A DNA stretch of 64,000 nt from Pseudomonas hefeiensis (GCF_030687835.1 NZ_CP117449.1:186001-250000), one strand, 5' to 3'; shown: positions 55,219 through 64,000, counted from the stretch's first letter. Notes: generated by a model from the sequence alone, not told the origin. A program made the numbers and translations.

Positions 55219-55708
55219 AGCGCAACACATAGCAGTGATACAGCGCATCGGCGACGTATCGTTCCACCGAGCGCAAGGAAATGCCCATCTGCTCGGCAAT
55301 CTGCTTGTACGTCAGGCCTTCGCACTGGGCCAGCAGAAATGCCCTGCGTACTTTCGGCTTCAGGCCCTCCAGCATTCTGGCGATGGCTTCCAGCAACTCC
55401 AGGATCAAGGCCTGGGCTTCGGCGTCGGGGGCTTGGGCGGGTGGCAGGTGGGCGATGGTTTCGAGGTAGGCGCGTTCGATTTCTTCCCGGCGCCAATGAT
55501 CGATTACCAGGCCTTGGGCGATGGTGCGTAGAAAGGCGCGGGGCGACTTGAGCTCCAGGCGTTCGGTGCGTTGTAGCAGGCGCACGAAGGTGTCCTGGGC
55601 CAGGTCCGCTGCGTCGGCAGCATTGCCCAAGCGGCTGCGCAGCCATGTGTGAAGCCAGCCGTGATGGTTGCTGTAGAGCGCCTGTACTGCAAACTCGGGA
55701 GATGACAT
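55208..55708 (-). CDS. FecI-family ECF sigma factor (iron starvation sigma)
   Basis: The 166-residue protein has region 2 (FAVQALYSNHHGWLHTWLRSRLGN ... AQDTFVRLLQR ... FLRTIAQGLVIDHWRR) and region 4 (KPKVRRAFLLAQCEGLTYKQIAEQMGISLRSVERY). It should direct transcription of the receptor gene downstream. A longer frame starting at 55759 would run through the probable Fur-binding site, so the ATG at 55708 (MSSPEFAV) is chosen. The order sigma-FecR-receptor is the standard iron cell-surface signalling operon. Confidence 0.9.
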   Translation of the reverse strand: MSSPEFAVQALYSNHHGWLHTWLRSRLGNAADAADLAQDTFVRLLQRTERLELKSPRAFLRTIAQGLVIDHWRREEIERAYLETIAHLPPAQAPDAEAQALILELLEAIARMLEGLKPKVRRAFLLAQCEGLTYKQIAEQMGISLRSVERYVADALYHCYVLRYES

Positions 55709-55730
55709 GAACGCGAAGGCCTGGATATCA

Positions 55731-55755
55731 CAAATGATAATAGGTCGCATTGTCA
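55731..55755. promoter_or_regulatory. Candidate Fur box upstream of the FecI-type sigma gene
   Basis: AAATGATAATAGGTCGCATT followed by GTCAT contains AATGATAAT, the strong half of the Fur consensus, and a weaker inverted ATTGTCA half. It lies 23-47 bp upstream of the chosen start at 55708. Fur repression under iron-replete conditions is expected for such operons. Confidence 0.5.
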
Positions 55756-55959
55756 TCATGGGTCAGTGAATTTGCAACCTCCGTTCGACGCGCCGTGTCC
55801 TTCCGTCGTCCATTTGTTCAAAGGGCTAATATTTTCTTAACTTTTGCCGACAGCGTTGTATGCGTGCACCAAAGTGGAGCAGACCAAAAGTTCGCCCGCG
55901 CTGTGACATGAATGCTGCAATCGGAATGCACCCCCACTCCCTGCATAAGAAGCCTGTCG

Positions 55960-57840
55960 ATGAATCTGAAGTTCAGTCATAAAATCCTTCTGGCCGCCTC
56001 TGGTGTGGTCGTTCTGGCTTTTGCCTTGTTCACGCTCTACAACGATTATCTGCAACGAAAAACCATTGGCAGCAGCCTCGAATCCTCCATCCAGCAGTCC
56101 GGCGACCTGACGGCCAGCAGCGTCCAGAACTGGATGAGCGGCCGGGTGCTGGTGCTGGAAAACCTGGCGCAGAATATTGCGTACCAGGGCGCGGGTGCCG
56201 ATCTGCCGGGGCTGGTGGATCAGCCGGCGCTGACGTCGAATTTCCAGTTCACTTACGTGGGCCAGGCCAACGGCGTCTTCACCCAGCGCCCTGACGCAAA
56301 AATGCCCGACGGCTACGACCCGCGCCAGCGCCCCTGGTACAAACAGGCAGTCACCATCGATCAAACCATGCTGACCCCGCCCTACCTGGCAGCGGTCGGC
56401 GGTCTGGTGGTGACCATCGCCCTGCCGGTGAAGCACAACGGTGAGCTACTTGGTGTGGTGGGTGGCGACCTGAGCCTGGAAACCCTGGTGAAAATCATCA
56501 ACTCCGTGGATTTCGGCGGCATCGGCCATGGGTTTCTGGTCAGCGGCGACGGTCAGGTCATCGTCAGCCCGGACAAGGACCAGGTGATGAAGAACCTCAA
56601 GGACATCTATCCTGGTACGCCAGTGCGCATCGAGAAAGGCATCCAGGAGGTTGAGCTCAATGGGCAGGATCGTATTCTTTCGTTTACCCCCGTCACGGGC
56701 CTGCCGAATACCCAGTGGTACATCGGTCTGTCGATCGACAAGGACAAGGCCTACGCACCGCTGAGCCATTTCCGTACCTCGGCGCTGATTGCGATGTTTG
56801 TGGCGGTGGCAGCCATTGCATTGTTGCTGAGCCTGTTGATCCAGGTGTTGATGCGTCCGTTGACCACCATGGGGCGCGCCATGCAGGACATCGCCCAAGG
56901 TGAAGGCGACCTGACCCGGCGTCTGGTCGTACAGGGCAAGGATGAGTTCGCTGAGCTGGGGAGTTCATTCAACCAGTTCGTGGAACGGATTCACGCGTCG
57001 ATCTCGGAAGTGTCTTCCGCTACTCGGCAGGTGCATGACTTGTCGCAGCGGGTGATGACTTCGTCCAATGCCTCGCTCATTGGCTCCGACGAACAGAGCG
57101 CCCGCACCAACAGCGTGGCAGCGGCTATCAACCAGTTGGGCGCCGCGACCCAGGAAATCGCCCGCAATGCTGCCGACGCCTCGCAACAGGCCAGCGGCGC
57201 CAGCGAGCAGGCCGATGACGGACGCCAGGTGGTGGAAAAAACCATTCAGGCGATGACCGAGTTGTCGCAAAAGATCAGTCTCTCGTGCACCCAGATCGAA
57301 ACCCTGAACACCAGCACCGACAACATCGGGCATATTCTGGACGTGATCAAAGGCATCTCTCAGCAAACCAACCTGCTGGCGCTGAACGCCGCCATCGAAG
57401 CAGCCCGTGCCGGTGAAGCCGGGCGCGGGTTTGCGGTGGTGGCCGATGAAGTGCGCAACCTGGCGCACCGCACCCAGGAGTCGGCGGAAGAAATCCACAA
57501 GATGATCACCTCGCTCCAGGTCGGCTCCCGTGAAGCGGTGACCACGATGAACGCCAGCCAGCTTTCCAGCGAAGAAAGCGTGGAAGTGGCCAACCAGGCT
57601 GGCCTGCGACTGGTCAGCGTGACGCAGCGCATCGGCGAAATCGACGGGATGAACCAGTCGGTGGCCGCGGCCACCGAAGAACAGACCGCCGTGGTGGAAA
57701 CCCTCAACATGGACGTCAGCCACATCAACCTGCTGAACCAGCAAAGCGTCGCCAACCTCAATGAAACCCTGAGGGATTGCGATGCCTTGTCGCAACAGGC
57801 CAATCGCCTGAAGCAGTTGGTGGACAGCTTCAAGATCTGA
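55960..57840 (+). CDS. Methyl-accepting chemotaxis protein with dCache sensor
   Basis: The 626-residue protein has TM1 ([19 protein letters not shown]), a periplasmic double-Cache domain, TM2 near residues 275-297 ([22 protein letters not shown]), HAMP, and the signalling tip [20 protein letters not shown]. The ligand pocket has [13 protein letters not shown], the Tyr/Arg/Trp pattern of amino-acid receptors, and an Asp in VVGGDLSLE. The [10 protein letters not shown] segment, however, lacks the Asp usually found after the Tyr. The ATG at 55960 (MNLKFSHK) is chosen over the longer frame. Ligand unknown. Confidence 0.92.
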   Translation: MNLKFSHKILLAASGVVVLAFALFTLYNDYLQRKTIGSSLESSIQQSGDLTASSVQNWMSGRVLVLENLAQNIAYQGAGADLPGLVDQPALTSNFQFTYVGQANGVFTQRPDAKMPDGYDPRQRPWYKQAVTIDQTMLTPPYLAAVGGLVVTIALPVKHNGELLGVVGGDLSLETLVKIINSVDFGGIGHGFLVSGDGQVIVSPDKDQVMKNLKDIYPGTPVRIEKGIQEVELNGQDRILSFTPVTGLPNTQWYIGLSIDKDKAYAPLSHFRTSALIAMFVAVAAIALLLSLLIQVLMRPLTTMGRAMQDIAQGEGDLTRRLVVQGKDEFAELGSSFNQFVERIHASISEVSSATRQVHDLSQRVMTSSNASLIGSDEQSARTNSVAAAINQLGAATQEIARNAADASQQASGASEQADDGRQVVEKTIQAMTELSQKISLSCTQIETLNTSTDNIGHILDVIKGISQQTNLLALNAAIEAARAGEAGRGFAVVADEVRNLAHRTQESAEEIHKMITSLQVGSREAVTTMNASQLSSEESVEVANQAGLRLVSVTQRIGEIDGMNQSVAAATEEQTAVVETLNMDVSHINLLNQQSVANLNETLRDCDALSQQANRLKQLVDSFKI

Positions 57841-57867
57841 CCTCCGCCGACATCACCGCCAACCGTG

Positions 57868-59236
57868 CCACCGCTTTCGCGAGCAAGCCCGCTCCCACAG
57901 GGGATTTGTGGTGGATGGGGATCTGCGAACGACTCGGGAAATTGTGGGAGCAAGGCTTGCCGGCGATGACGGTGGCAAAGTCGGCAGTGATGCAAGCTGA
58001 CCAACCGCTTTCGCGAGCAAGCCCGCTCCCACAGTGGATTTGTGGTGGATGGGGATCTGCGAACGACTCGGAAAACTGTGGGAGCAAGGCTTGCCCGCGA
58101 TGACGGTGGCAAAGCCGGCAGTGATGCAAGCTGACCCACCGCTTTCGCGAGCAAGCCCGCTCCCACAGGGGATTGGTGGTGGATGGGGATCTGCGAACGA
58201 CTCGGAAAACTGTGGGAGCAAGGCTTGTCGGCGATGACGGTGGCGCATCCGGCAGTGATGCAAGCTGACCCACCGCTTTCGCGAGCAGGCTCGCTCCCAC
58301 AGGGGATTTGTGGTGGATGGGGATTTGCGAACGACTCGGAGAACTGTGAGAGCAAGGCTTGCCCGCGATGACGGTGGCGCATCTGGCAGTGATGCAAGCT
58401 GACCCACCGCTATCGCGAGCAAGCCCGCTCCCACAGGGGATCTGTGGTGGATGGGGATCTGCGAACGACTCGGGAAATTGTGGGAGCAAGGCTTGTCGGC
58501 GATGACGGTGGCGCATCTGGCAGTGATGCAAGCTGACCCACAGCTATCGCGAGCAAGCCCGCTCCCACAGGGGGTTGGTGGTGGATGAGGATCTGCGAAC
58601 GACTCGGAAAGCTGTGGGAGCAAGGCTTGCCCGCGATGACGGTGGCGCATCTGGCAGTGATGCAAGCTGACCCACCGCTTTCGCGAGCAAGCCCGCTCCC
58701 ACGGGGATTTGTGGTGGATGGGGATCTGCGAACGACTCGGAAAACTGTGGGAGCAAGGCTTGCCCGCGATGACGGTGGCGCATCTGGCATTGATGCAAGC
58801 TGACCCACCGCTTTCGCGAGCAGGCTCGCTCCCACGGGGATCTGTGGTGGATGGGGATTTGCGAACGACTCGGAAAACTGTGGGAGCAAGGCTTGCCCGC
58901 GATGACGGTGGCGCATCTGGCAGTGATGCAAGCTGACCCACCGCTTTCGCGAGCAAGCCCGCTCCCACGGGGATTTGTGGTGGATGGGGATTTGCGAACG
59001 ACTCGGAAAACTGTGGGAGCAAGGCTTGCCCGCGATGACGGTGGCGCATCTGGCATTGATGCAAGCTGACCCACCGCTTTCGCGAGCAGGCTCGCTCCCA
59101 CAGGGGATTGGTGGTGGATGGGGATTTGCGAACGACTCGGAAAGCTGTGGGAGCAAGGCTTGCCGGCGATGACGGTGGCGCATCTGGCGGTGATGCAAGC
59201 TGACCCACCGCCATCGCGAGCAGGCTCGCTCCCACA
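57868..59236. repeat. Tandem array of about ten REP-pair (BIME) units, period ~133 bp
   Basis: Each unit holds GTGGGAGCAAGGCTTGCC, CGCGATGACGGTGGC, a short spacer ending GATGCAAGCTGACCCACCGC, the inverted REP TCGCGAGCAAGCCCGCTCCC, and a second conserved spacer TGGATGGGGATCTGCGAACG. I count 11 copies of the inverted half (starting near 57878, 58009, 58144, 58277, 58410, 58545, 58679, 58812, 58945, 59079 and 59213) and 10 of the direct half. Units differ by a few bases, including CAAGCCC versus CAGGCTC forms. The array fills the whole gap between the convergent chemoreceptor and mgoD genes. Confidence 0.95.
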
Positions 59237-59248
59237 GGGGAGTGGTGT

Positions 59249-59713
59249 TTACTTGAAGATCACTTGCACATTCCCCATCGCCTCATTGGCAAACCCTTGC
59301 AGGAAGTCCCGGAAGCCGGACGGGGTATGTGCATCGGTGTGGTCGGCGATGATGGTCCAGGTGGCGCGGCAGCGATTGTCCGCCAGGGGCTCGACGCGCA
59401 TTGCCGCCCAAAGGTTGTCGATGCCCAGGGTGTTGTAGATCAGCGTCCAGGTCATCTGCATGGCCTGGTCATCGCGGCTGTTGAGCTGTTCCACCACCAG
59501 GTTCTGCCCGTCGCGGAAAAACTTCTTGCGCAGGGACCTCGCGCCCTCGCCAGTCATTTCGATGTGCTCAAGTGCCGGGATGAATTGATCGAACCCCGCA
59601 AAGTTGCCTACCACAGCCCAGACGCTCGCCGCGTCGGCGGGTACTTCCACTGACGTTTCGACGTGGCAGGCGAGGGGGTTCTTGATCAAGGTGTCGGGTT
59701 GAAAAGCATTCAT
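59249..59713 (-). CDS. mgoD: SRPBCC (polyketide cyclase-like) protein MgoD/PvfD
   Basis: The 154-residue protein has an SRPBCC/START fold (CHVETSVEVPADAASVWAVVGNFAGFDQFIPALEHIE ... RCRATWTIIADH). It is the last gene of the minus-strand group, 32 bp after the NRPS-like gene, with AAGGAGC upstream of the ATG. The order N-oxygenase, NRPS-like protein, cyclase-like protein equals mgoC-mgoA-mgoD of P. syringae and pvfB-pvfC-pvfD of P. entomophila. MgoD is thought to assist a late step of the pathway; its exact role is not established. Confidence 0.85.
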   Translation of the reverse strand: MNAFQPDTLIKNPLACHVETSVEVPADAASVWAVVGNFAGFDQFIPALEHIEMTGEGARSLRKKFFRDGQNLVVEQLNSRDDQAMQMTWTLIYNTLGIDNLWAAMRVEPLADNRCRATWTIIADHTDAHTPSGFRDFLQGFANEAMGNVQVIFK

Positions 59714-59745
59714 GGTCTTGCTCCTTTTTTACAGTTGAGGGTGCT

Positions 59746-62700
59746 TCAGATGAAATCGATGGCCTTGAGGTAGTCGGCGCCGCGACGCAGCAGGGCCGGG
59801 GATTTTTCCGGGTAGCGGGCACCCATCTGCCGTACGCCGGCCCGGGCATTGGCGTGGTTGATCAACGAGATGTCGCCGATGTCTTCCTCGAAGCCGTTGA
59901 GGTAGAAACCCAGTACGCCGAACAGCGCATTGTCAGCATCGACCCGGCCCAGTTGCCGTTGCCAGTCAGCAATGCTGACCAGCGAGAACTCCCGGCCACT
60001 GTCACGAAACGACGCCACATAAGCGTCCCAGCTCAAAGGCTCGGGGTTGTGCAGGTTGAACACCGCCTGCGTCGGCTGATAGCGACTGGCGTGGAAGGCT
60101 ATGAAACGCGCCAGGAAGTCCACCGGCATCAGGTCGAAATTGAGCGACAGTTCCGGCACCTGACCAAGCTGGATCGAGCCCTTGAGCATCAGCATCAGCC
60201 GGTTTTTGTGGGGCTGGCAGACCCCGGTCAGGCTGTTGAAACTGATGTTGCCGGGGCGCAGCAAATTCACCCACACCCCGCGCTCGCGGGCTCGTTGCAG
60301 GATCCGCTCACCAACCCATTTGGACAGGTTGTAGCCGTTCTTGATGTAGATCGGTGGCGTCTTGGCGGCGGGCTGCTCCAGGACCTGGCCGTCGGCATCC
60401 AGAGCACTGGACGCCGACAACGTGGAGACGAAGTTGAAGATCTTCTTGCTGCGCCCTTCACACAGGCGCAGGCATTCGAAGATCGGCTCCACGTTGTCCC
60501 GCGCCAAAGACTCGTAGTCGAGCACATGATTGACGTGAGCGGCGTTGTGGACCAATGCGCCGAAGCTGCGGTCGATGCGGGCATAGACATCGCCTGGCAA
60601 ACCCAATTGCGGTTGGGTGATGTCGGCGGCGTAAACACTGACGCGGCTCAGGTCCAGGTGGTTCAGGCGATTGTCCTGCAAGGCCTGGGCGAAACGTTCG
60701 GCCGCGCTTTGTCCACCGGACTCGCGCACCAGGCACGCAACTTCTGTGGCCCCCCAGGCCAGCAAGGCTTCGACAATGTGTACCCCGAGAAAACTGTTGG
60801 CGCCGGTAACCACCACCTTGTGCACATCACCACATTGGCTGACAGGCAGCGGCTCGAGATTGAGTTCCGCCTCGGCATCGATCAACGCCTGGGGGCTGAG
60901 GGTCGATGCGCTGGTTTGCTCAGGATCGTCGAGCAACCTCGCCAGGGTCATCAGCGTGGGCGCTTCGATGAAGCGATTGATCGACAGGCTGCGCCCGAAG
61001 GCCTCGCGAATCCCCAGCAGCAGTTGCGACAGCAGGATCGAATGGCCACCGAGATTGAAAAAACTCTCGTCGGTGGCGATGTCGTCGACCGGCAGCTCCA
61101 ATAACTCGGCCCACAGTTGCCGCAACTGTGTTTCCAGAACGTTCTGCGGTTGGCGTCGCTGGCTGCCGACCTGCACTTGCACCGCTGTGGCCAGCAAGGC
61201 CCGGCGATCGACCTTGCCGTTGCTGGTGTAGGGCAGGTTGGGCAATTGCACGTAGGCCGCTGGGTGCATGTAGCTGGGCAGCGCGTTTTGTACATGCTCG
61301 CGCAAAGCCTGGAGGGCGGCGCCGGCCTGCTCTTCCCGGGGGTGAACCAGAAACGCCAGGATCCGCCGCCGTTCATCGACCCCCACCGCTACTTGGCGAA
61401 ACAACTGGCTGTCGCGCAGGCAATGCTCGATTTCCTCGGGTTCGACCCGAAAGCCACGGATCTTCACCTGGTTATCGCGTCGGCCGCACAGTTCGATGCC
61501 GTTGTCGGTCCATTGGGCGATATCGCCAGTGCGATACACCCGCAGCGTTGGCCCGCCGGGCAGCGTCAGGTTGAGGTAGCGGCTTGCGGTCAGCGCCGGG
61601 TCGTTCAGGTAACCGAGGCCGACCCCAGGTCCGGCGATGTACAGCTCGCCCGGTGTGCCTTGGGGGACCGGCTGCAGTTGTTCGTCCAGGATCAGCACCC
61701 GGCCATTGGCGATGGGCACGCCGAGGTTGCGGTTGTTGTCACCGACACCGAATTGCCGAGTGGTGGCCAGCACCGTGGTTTCGGTCGGGCCGTAAATGTT
61801 GTGGAAACGGCACTGTGGTGCGAGCTGTTCGATCACGAACGGCTCACAGACATCGCCGCCGGTAATCAAATGCTCCAGCCCCAACGGTTCATCCAGCGGC
61901 ATCACGCTCAGCAGGGCGGGCGGCAGGAAAGCGTGAGTGACGCGCTGTTGCTGAATCAACGCCACCAGTTGCTGCGGATCGCGACGCTGGTCTTCGCTGG
62001 GCACCACCAGCGTCGCACCCTGGATGAAGGTCGGCAGGATATCCAGCAGCGATGCGTCAAAGTTGATGGTGGAGAACTGCAATGCCCGGCTGTCGCGCTG
62101 CAACCGGACATAGTCGCTATACCAGGCGCAGAAATGGCTGAGGTTGCGATGACTGAGCAACACGCCTTTGGGCTGGCCGGTGGTGCCGGAGGTGTAGATC
62201 GCCACGGCCGGTTCGTCGCTGTCCACCACGCGGCGGATCAACGAGGCCGGGATGCCTGGCGTGGGCGAAGGCAGCCGATGGACATTCAGCGTTGGCAACG
62301 ACAGGTCGCCCAGGTCGCTGTCTCCGTCGTGCAGCAGCAGGTCGGCCTGGGCATTTTCCAGGATGAAGCGTCGACGTTGTGCCGGATGCTGCGGGTCCAG
62401 CGGCAGGTACACCGCCCCACAACCCAGCACCGCCAGGATTGCCGCGTACAGGTGCGCGGACTTGGGCAGGCACACGCCGATCACCTTGTGGGAGGAAGGC
62501 CTGTGGGAGGAAGGCTTGCCCCCGATGAACGATGATGCGGTTTGCTTGAGAGCATCGGTGTCTTCATCGCGGGCAAGCCTGGCTCCCACAGATTCCTTTA
62601 CAGGTCCTTTCCCAAGTTCCCACCCAGGTCCGGCGCTCTTCAGCATTTGCAGCATCGGCTGTTGCAACCTCAGCGCCAGGCGGCGCAAGGACTTGTAGTC

Positions 62701-63303
62701 GATGAGTTGTCCGTCGACCCACAGGGCCGGTTGCGTCGCGTCGTCGAGCATGCGCGATTCGATGCTGTGCATCACCGGCACGTCGGCGGCGGCCAGCAGC
62801 CAGGGCACCGGCGGCCGATTGAGGCCGTGCTCGAACGCCAGCGGCTCCAGCGCATCGAGCCCGAGCAGCGGTTGGTCGACAGCGTCAGCGTGCACTGTCG
62901 GCCAGTGATCGACGCAGGTGTCATCCCGGGATAACTGGCTGACCAGCCGTGCGCCGGTCTCGACCAGCGTCGCCAGCGTACGCTGGCGCAAGGACTGACC
63001 ATTGCCATCGCGTTGCGGCGCAATCACTTCCTGGCACAACAACCGCTGCGCACTGTCGCGGAATATCACCACCGGTTGTGGCAATACCTCGCCGGGTAGC
63101 GTGCGCAGCGCCACGCGCACCTGGAGGTATGAGCGGGCGTCAATGGCCCGCGATGTCGTACCGTCGTCGATCAACAGGTCGATCGCGCCGTGGCTGGCCG
63201 GCGATTGCCGATCCACCACACCGTGGCCGTGCAGTTCGAGCTCCCGGGCCAGGTCGGTCATGGCCTGGCTTGTGCCAGACACTGCAATTTCGAGGCGTCT
63301 CAT
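59746..63303 (-). CDS. mgoA: NRPS-like enzyme (adenylation-carrier-reductase) MgoA/PvfC with REP-encoded insert
   Basis: The 1185-residue protein has an N-terminal ~190-residue domain I cannot assign. An adenylation domain follows (YTSGTTGQPKG near 366; INFDASLLDI; NIYGPTETT; YRTGDI; RDNQVKIRGFRVEPEEIE; NGKVDRRAL). A carrier domain has LGGHSILL near 754, and a C-terminal thioester reductase has VVVTGANSFLG near 828. It should activate a branched amino acid, load it on the carrier and release it by reduction, towards diazeniumdiolate products with MgoC. Residues ~238-272 are encoded by a REP pair inserted in frame between adenylation motifs A1 and A2. The start has GAGGAT upstream, 10 bp after mgoC. 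Confidence 0.9.
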   Translation of the reverse strand: MRRLEIAVSGTSQAMTDLARELELHGHGVVDRQSPASHGAIDLLIDDGTTSRAIDARSYLQVRVALRTLPGEVLPQPVVIFRDSAQRLLCQEVIAPQRDGNGQSLRQRTLATLVETGARLVSQLSRDDTCVDHWPTVHADAVDQPLLGLDALEPLAFEHGLNRPPVPWLLAAADVPVMHSIESRMLDDATQPALWVDGQLIDYKSLRRLALRLQQPMLQMLKSAGPGWELGKGPVKESVGARLARDEDTDALKQTASSFIGGKPSSHRPSSHKVIGVCLPKSAHLYAAILAVLGCGAVYLPLDPQHPAQRRRFILENAQADLLLHDGDSDLGDLSLPTLNVHRLPSPTPGIPASLIRRVVDSDEPAVAIYTSGTTGQPKGVLLSHRNLSHFCAWYSDYVRLQRDSRALQFSTINFDASLLDILPTFIQGATLVVPSEDQRRDPQQLVALIQQQRVTHAFLPPALLSVMPLDEPLGLEHLITGGDVCEPFVIEQLAPQCRFHNIYGPTETTVLATTRQFGVGDNNRNLGVPIANGRVLILDEQLQPVPQGTPGELYIAGPGVGLGYLNDPALTASRYLNLTLPGGPTLRVYRTGDIAQWTDNGIELCGRRDNQVKIRGFRVEPEEIEHCLRDSQLFRQVAVGVDERRRILAFLVHPREEQAGAALQALREHVQNALPSYMHPAAYVQLPNLPYTSNGKVDRRALLATAVQVQVGSQRRQPQNVLETQLRQLWAELLELPVDDIATDESFFNLGGHSILLSQLLLGIREAFGRSLSINRFIEAPTLMTLARLLDDPEQTSASTLSPQALIDAEAELNLEPLPVSQCGDVHKVVVTGANSFLGVHIVEALLAWGATEVACLVRESGGQSAAERFAQALQDNRLNHLDLSRVSVYAADITQPQLGLPGDVYARIDRSFGALVHNAAHVNHVLDYESLARDNVEPIFECLRLCEGRSKKIFNFVSTLSASSALDADGQVLEQPAAKTPPIYIKNGYNLSKWVGERILQRARERGVWVNLLRPGNISFNSLTGVCQPHKNRLMLMLKGSIQLGQVPELSLNFDLMPVDFLARFIAFHASRYQPTQAVFNLHNPEPLSWDAYVASFRDSGREFSLVSIADWQRQLGRVDADNALFGVLGFYLNGFEEDIGDISLINHANARAGVRQMGARYPEKSPALLRRGADYLKAIDFI
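62487..62591. repeat. REP pair inside the coding region of mgoA
   Basis: TGTGGGAGGAAGGC occurs twice in tandem (62487-62500 and 62502-62515), followed by TTGCC. The inverted half GCGGGCAAGCCTGGCTCCCACA ends at 62590. The 105-bp element is a multiple of three and is translated without a stop, giving VGARLARDEDTDAL and downstream residues. Confidence 0.92.
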
Positions 63304-63313
63304 GGGCGGATCC

Positions 63314-64000
63314 TCATGGGGTCAGGTAGTCGGCCAGGGCGTCACGCACGCAGGGGGACGCCAGCATCGAGCTGCTGCGAAAAAAGCGCGTGATATTGCC
63401 CACCAACGGGTGAAAGCGATTGATGGGATACGCCAGCGCACTGGCCTCTTCACGCATTGACTGGCGCACCGATTCGTCGACGGGCAGGTGTGCGATCAGC
63501 TGGAAATCGAACGCCTGTTGCAGGTCGCTCGCCAGGTACTGGCTGATGAAGCCGGGCATCAATCGCGCAATCGCATCACGGTCAGCTTCGGGCGCGCTGC
63601 GCCAGTAGATTTGCACCAGTCGCGTCCAGAAACCGGAGTGCCGCCCCTCATCCAGCAAGTGGTCGGCCATCAGGCCCTTGATCGAAGCCTTGACCGAGTC
63701 ATCCCGGGCGAATGCCGCCACCTCGTTGGTCACGGTGTTCTCGGCAATGGCGATGCAAATCAGCTCCACGGCGCTGCGCAGATGCTCTGGCGCCTGGGCC
63801 AGCGTCGCCGGTATGGCGCGGCTGAGCTCGATCTGATCGGGCAAGGGGATCGGCGCAATGCCGGTCATGTCGATGGTCTGCTGCATGAAGTCCATCGCCA
63901 CCAGTGCGTGGTAATCCTCGTCCACCACCACCGTCATTGCGTCGTAGCGGCAGGCGAACGGGAACTCGATGCCGAAGCTGTTTTTAGCGATGCGCCGGGC
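63314..64000 (-). CDS. mgoC: AurF-type diiron N-oxygenase MgoC/PvfB, N-terminus beyond the window
   Basis: The frame is open to the window edge, so only the C-terminal ~228 residues are seen. The diiron ligands of the AurF family are present: DEDYH in VVVDEDYHALVAMD, a Glu in IAENTVTNEV, and H-x3-E-x2-H in DHLLDEGRH, matching the H223/E227/H230 pattern of AurF. It oxidises an amine nitrogen, the step that sets up the N-N bond of diazeniumdiolates such as leudiazen or valdiazen. An internal ATG at 63935 is not the true start because upstream codons (FGIEFPFACRYDA) are clearly coding. mgoA follows 10 bp downstream. Confidence 0.9.
   Translation of the reverse strand, partial: ARRIAKNSFGIEFPFACRYDAMTVVVDEDYHALVAMDFMQQTIDMTGIAPIPLPDQIELSRAIPATLAQAPEHLRSAVELICIAIAENTVTNEVAAFARDDSVKASIKGLMADHLLDEGRHSGFWTRLVQIYWRSAPEADRDAIARLMPGFISQYLASDLQQAFDFQLIAHLPVDESVRQSMREEASALAYPINRFHPLVGNITRFFRSSSMLASPCVRDALADYLTP

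Noticed and set aside
55708..55759. Longer start for the FecI-type sigma factor (MMTMRPIIICDIQ...)
   Set aside because: The extra codons coincide with the probable Fur box and promoter region; the sigma domain begins after the ATG at 55708.
57853..59235. A 460-residue minus-strand open frame and several similar shorter ones on both strands
   Set aside because: They are translations of the tandem REP array; the repeated VGARLARDDGG and GASLLAKAVGQ phrases are REP sequence, with no ribosome site or domain.
57868..59236. Possible CRISPR array because of regular repeats
   Set aside because: The ~133-bp period, palindromic REP content and conserved spacers do not fit CRISPR, which has short repeats and unique spacers; there are no cas genes nearby.
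59854..62535. Two long plus-strand frames (416 and 472 residues) opposite mgoA
   Set aside because: They run antisense to conserved adenylation, carrier and reductase motifs and look like mirror frames.

Overview
The window looks like a chromosomal segment of a fluorescent-type Pseudomonas (P. fluorescens / P. syringae sensu lato). The evidence is GC-rich coding sequence, many Pseudomonas REP palindromes built on TGTGGGAGCGAGCCTGCTCGCGA, a gene order matching the P. aeruginosa gabD-gabT ... desA-GGDEF/EAL-oscA-sbp-cysTWA neighbourhood, a T6SS tail ordered tssL-tssM-stp1-stk1 as in the H2 system, and a partial mgo/pvf operon. No database search was possible; all calls come from reading the sequence and translations.

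Layout. 1-5.5 kb: end of a type VI secretion operon (tssL, tssM, PP2C phosphatase, Ser/Thr kinase). 5.7-9.5 kb: a lipoprotein, then a von Willebrand A lipoprotein with an ECF sigma factor and a membrane anti-sigma-like protein. 9.6-22.3 kb: an accessory-looking metabolic stretch: a truncated VOC gene, a short homoserine dehydrogenase with a glutamine amidotransferase, an isochorismatase-type hydrolase, a run of ABM-domain protein, amidohydrolase, MFS exporter, small ABM-like protein and alpha/beta hydrolase, then a beta-propeller sensor kinase, a NarL-type regulator and an AraC regulator. 22.4-26.9 kb (minus strand): a second gabD-like gene, an acetolactate-synthase-like enzyme, a small monooxygenase-like protein and a quinone-oxidoreductase-like dehydrogenase. 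26.9-27.7 kb: degraded sequence beside tRNA-Arg(CCG). 28-42 kb: core genes gabD, gabT, an HDOD response regulator, a diguanylate cyclase, desA, a GGDEF/EAL protein, oscA, sbp and cysTWA. 42.4-46.5 kb: a three-subunit periplasmic GMC dehydrogenase whose catalytic subunit ends in a LecA-like domain. 46.6-51.4 kb: an Mpo1-like protein, a Crp-family regulator, an IS110 element, an AraC regulator and a fatty acid desaturase. 51.6-55.7 kb: TonB receptor, FecR and FecI (iron cell-surface signalling). 56-57.8 kb: a chemoreceptor. 57.9-59.2 kb: a tandem array of about ten REP-pair units. 59.2-64 kb: mgoD, mgoA and mgoC (partial), the diazeniumdiolate signal/toxin-regulator operon.

The strongest unusual points concern REP elements. 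(1) The IS110 copy splits a REP palindrome, leaves a 2-bp AG (CT on the other strand) at both junctions, and has a non-coding end that folds into two loops. Their guide segments match the REP target and the element's own ends, which is a readable bridge RNA. (2) A REP pair sits in frame inside the adenylation domain of mgoA, adding about 35 residues. (3) The REP array between the chemoreceptor and mgoD is a long, regular ~133-bp tandem array. Other points are the sugar-dehydrogenase/lectin fusion, a ~92% identical inverted gabD pair bracketing a metabolic block and a tRNA, and a transporter whose usual C-terminal domain is a separate, overlapping gene.
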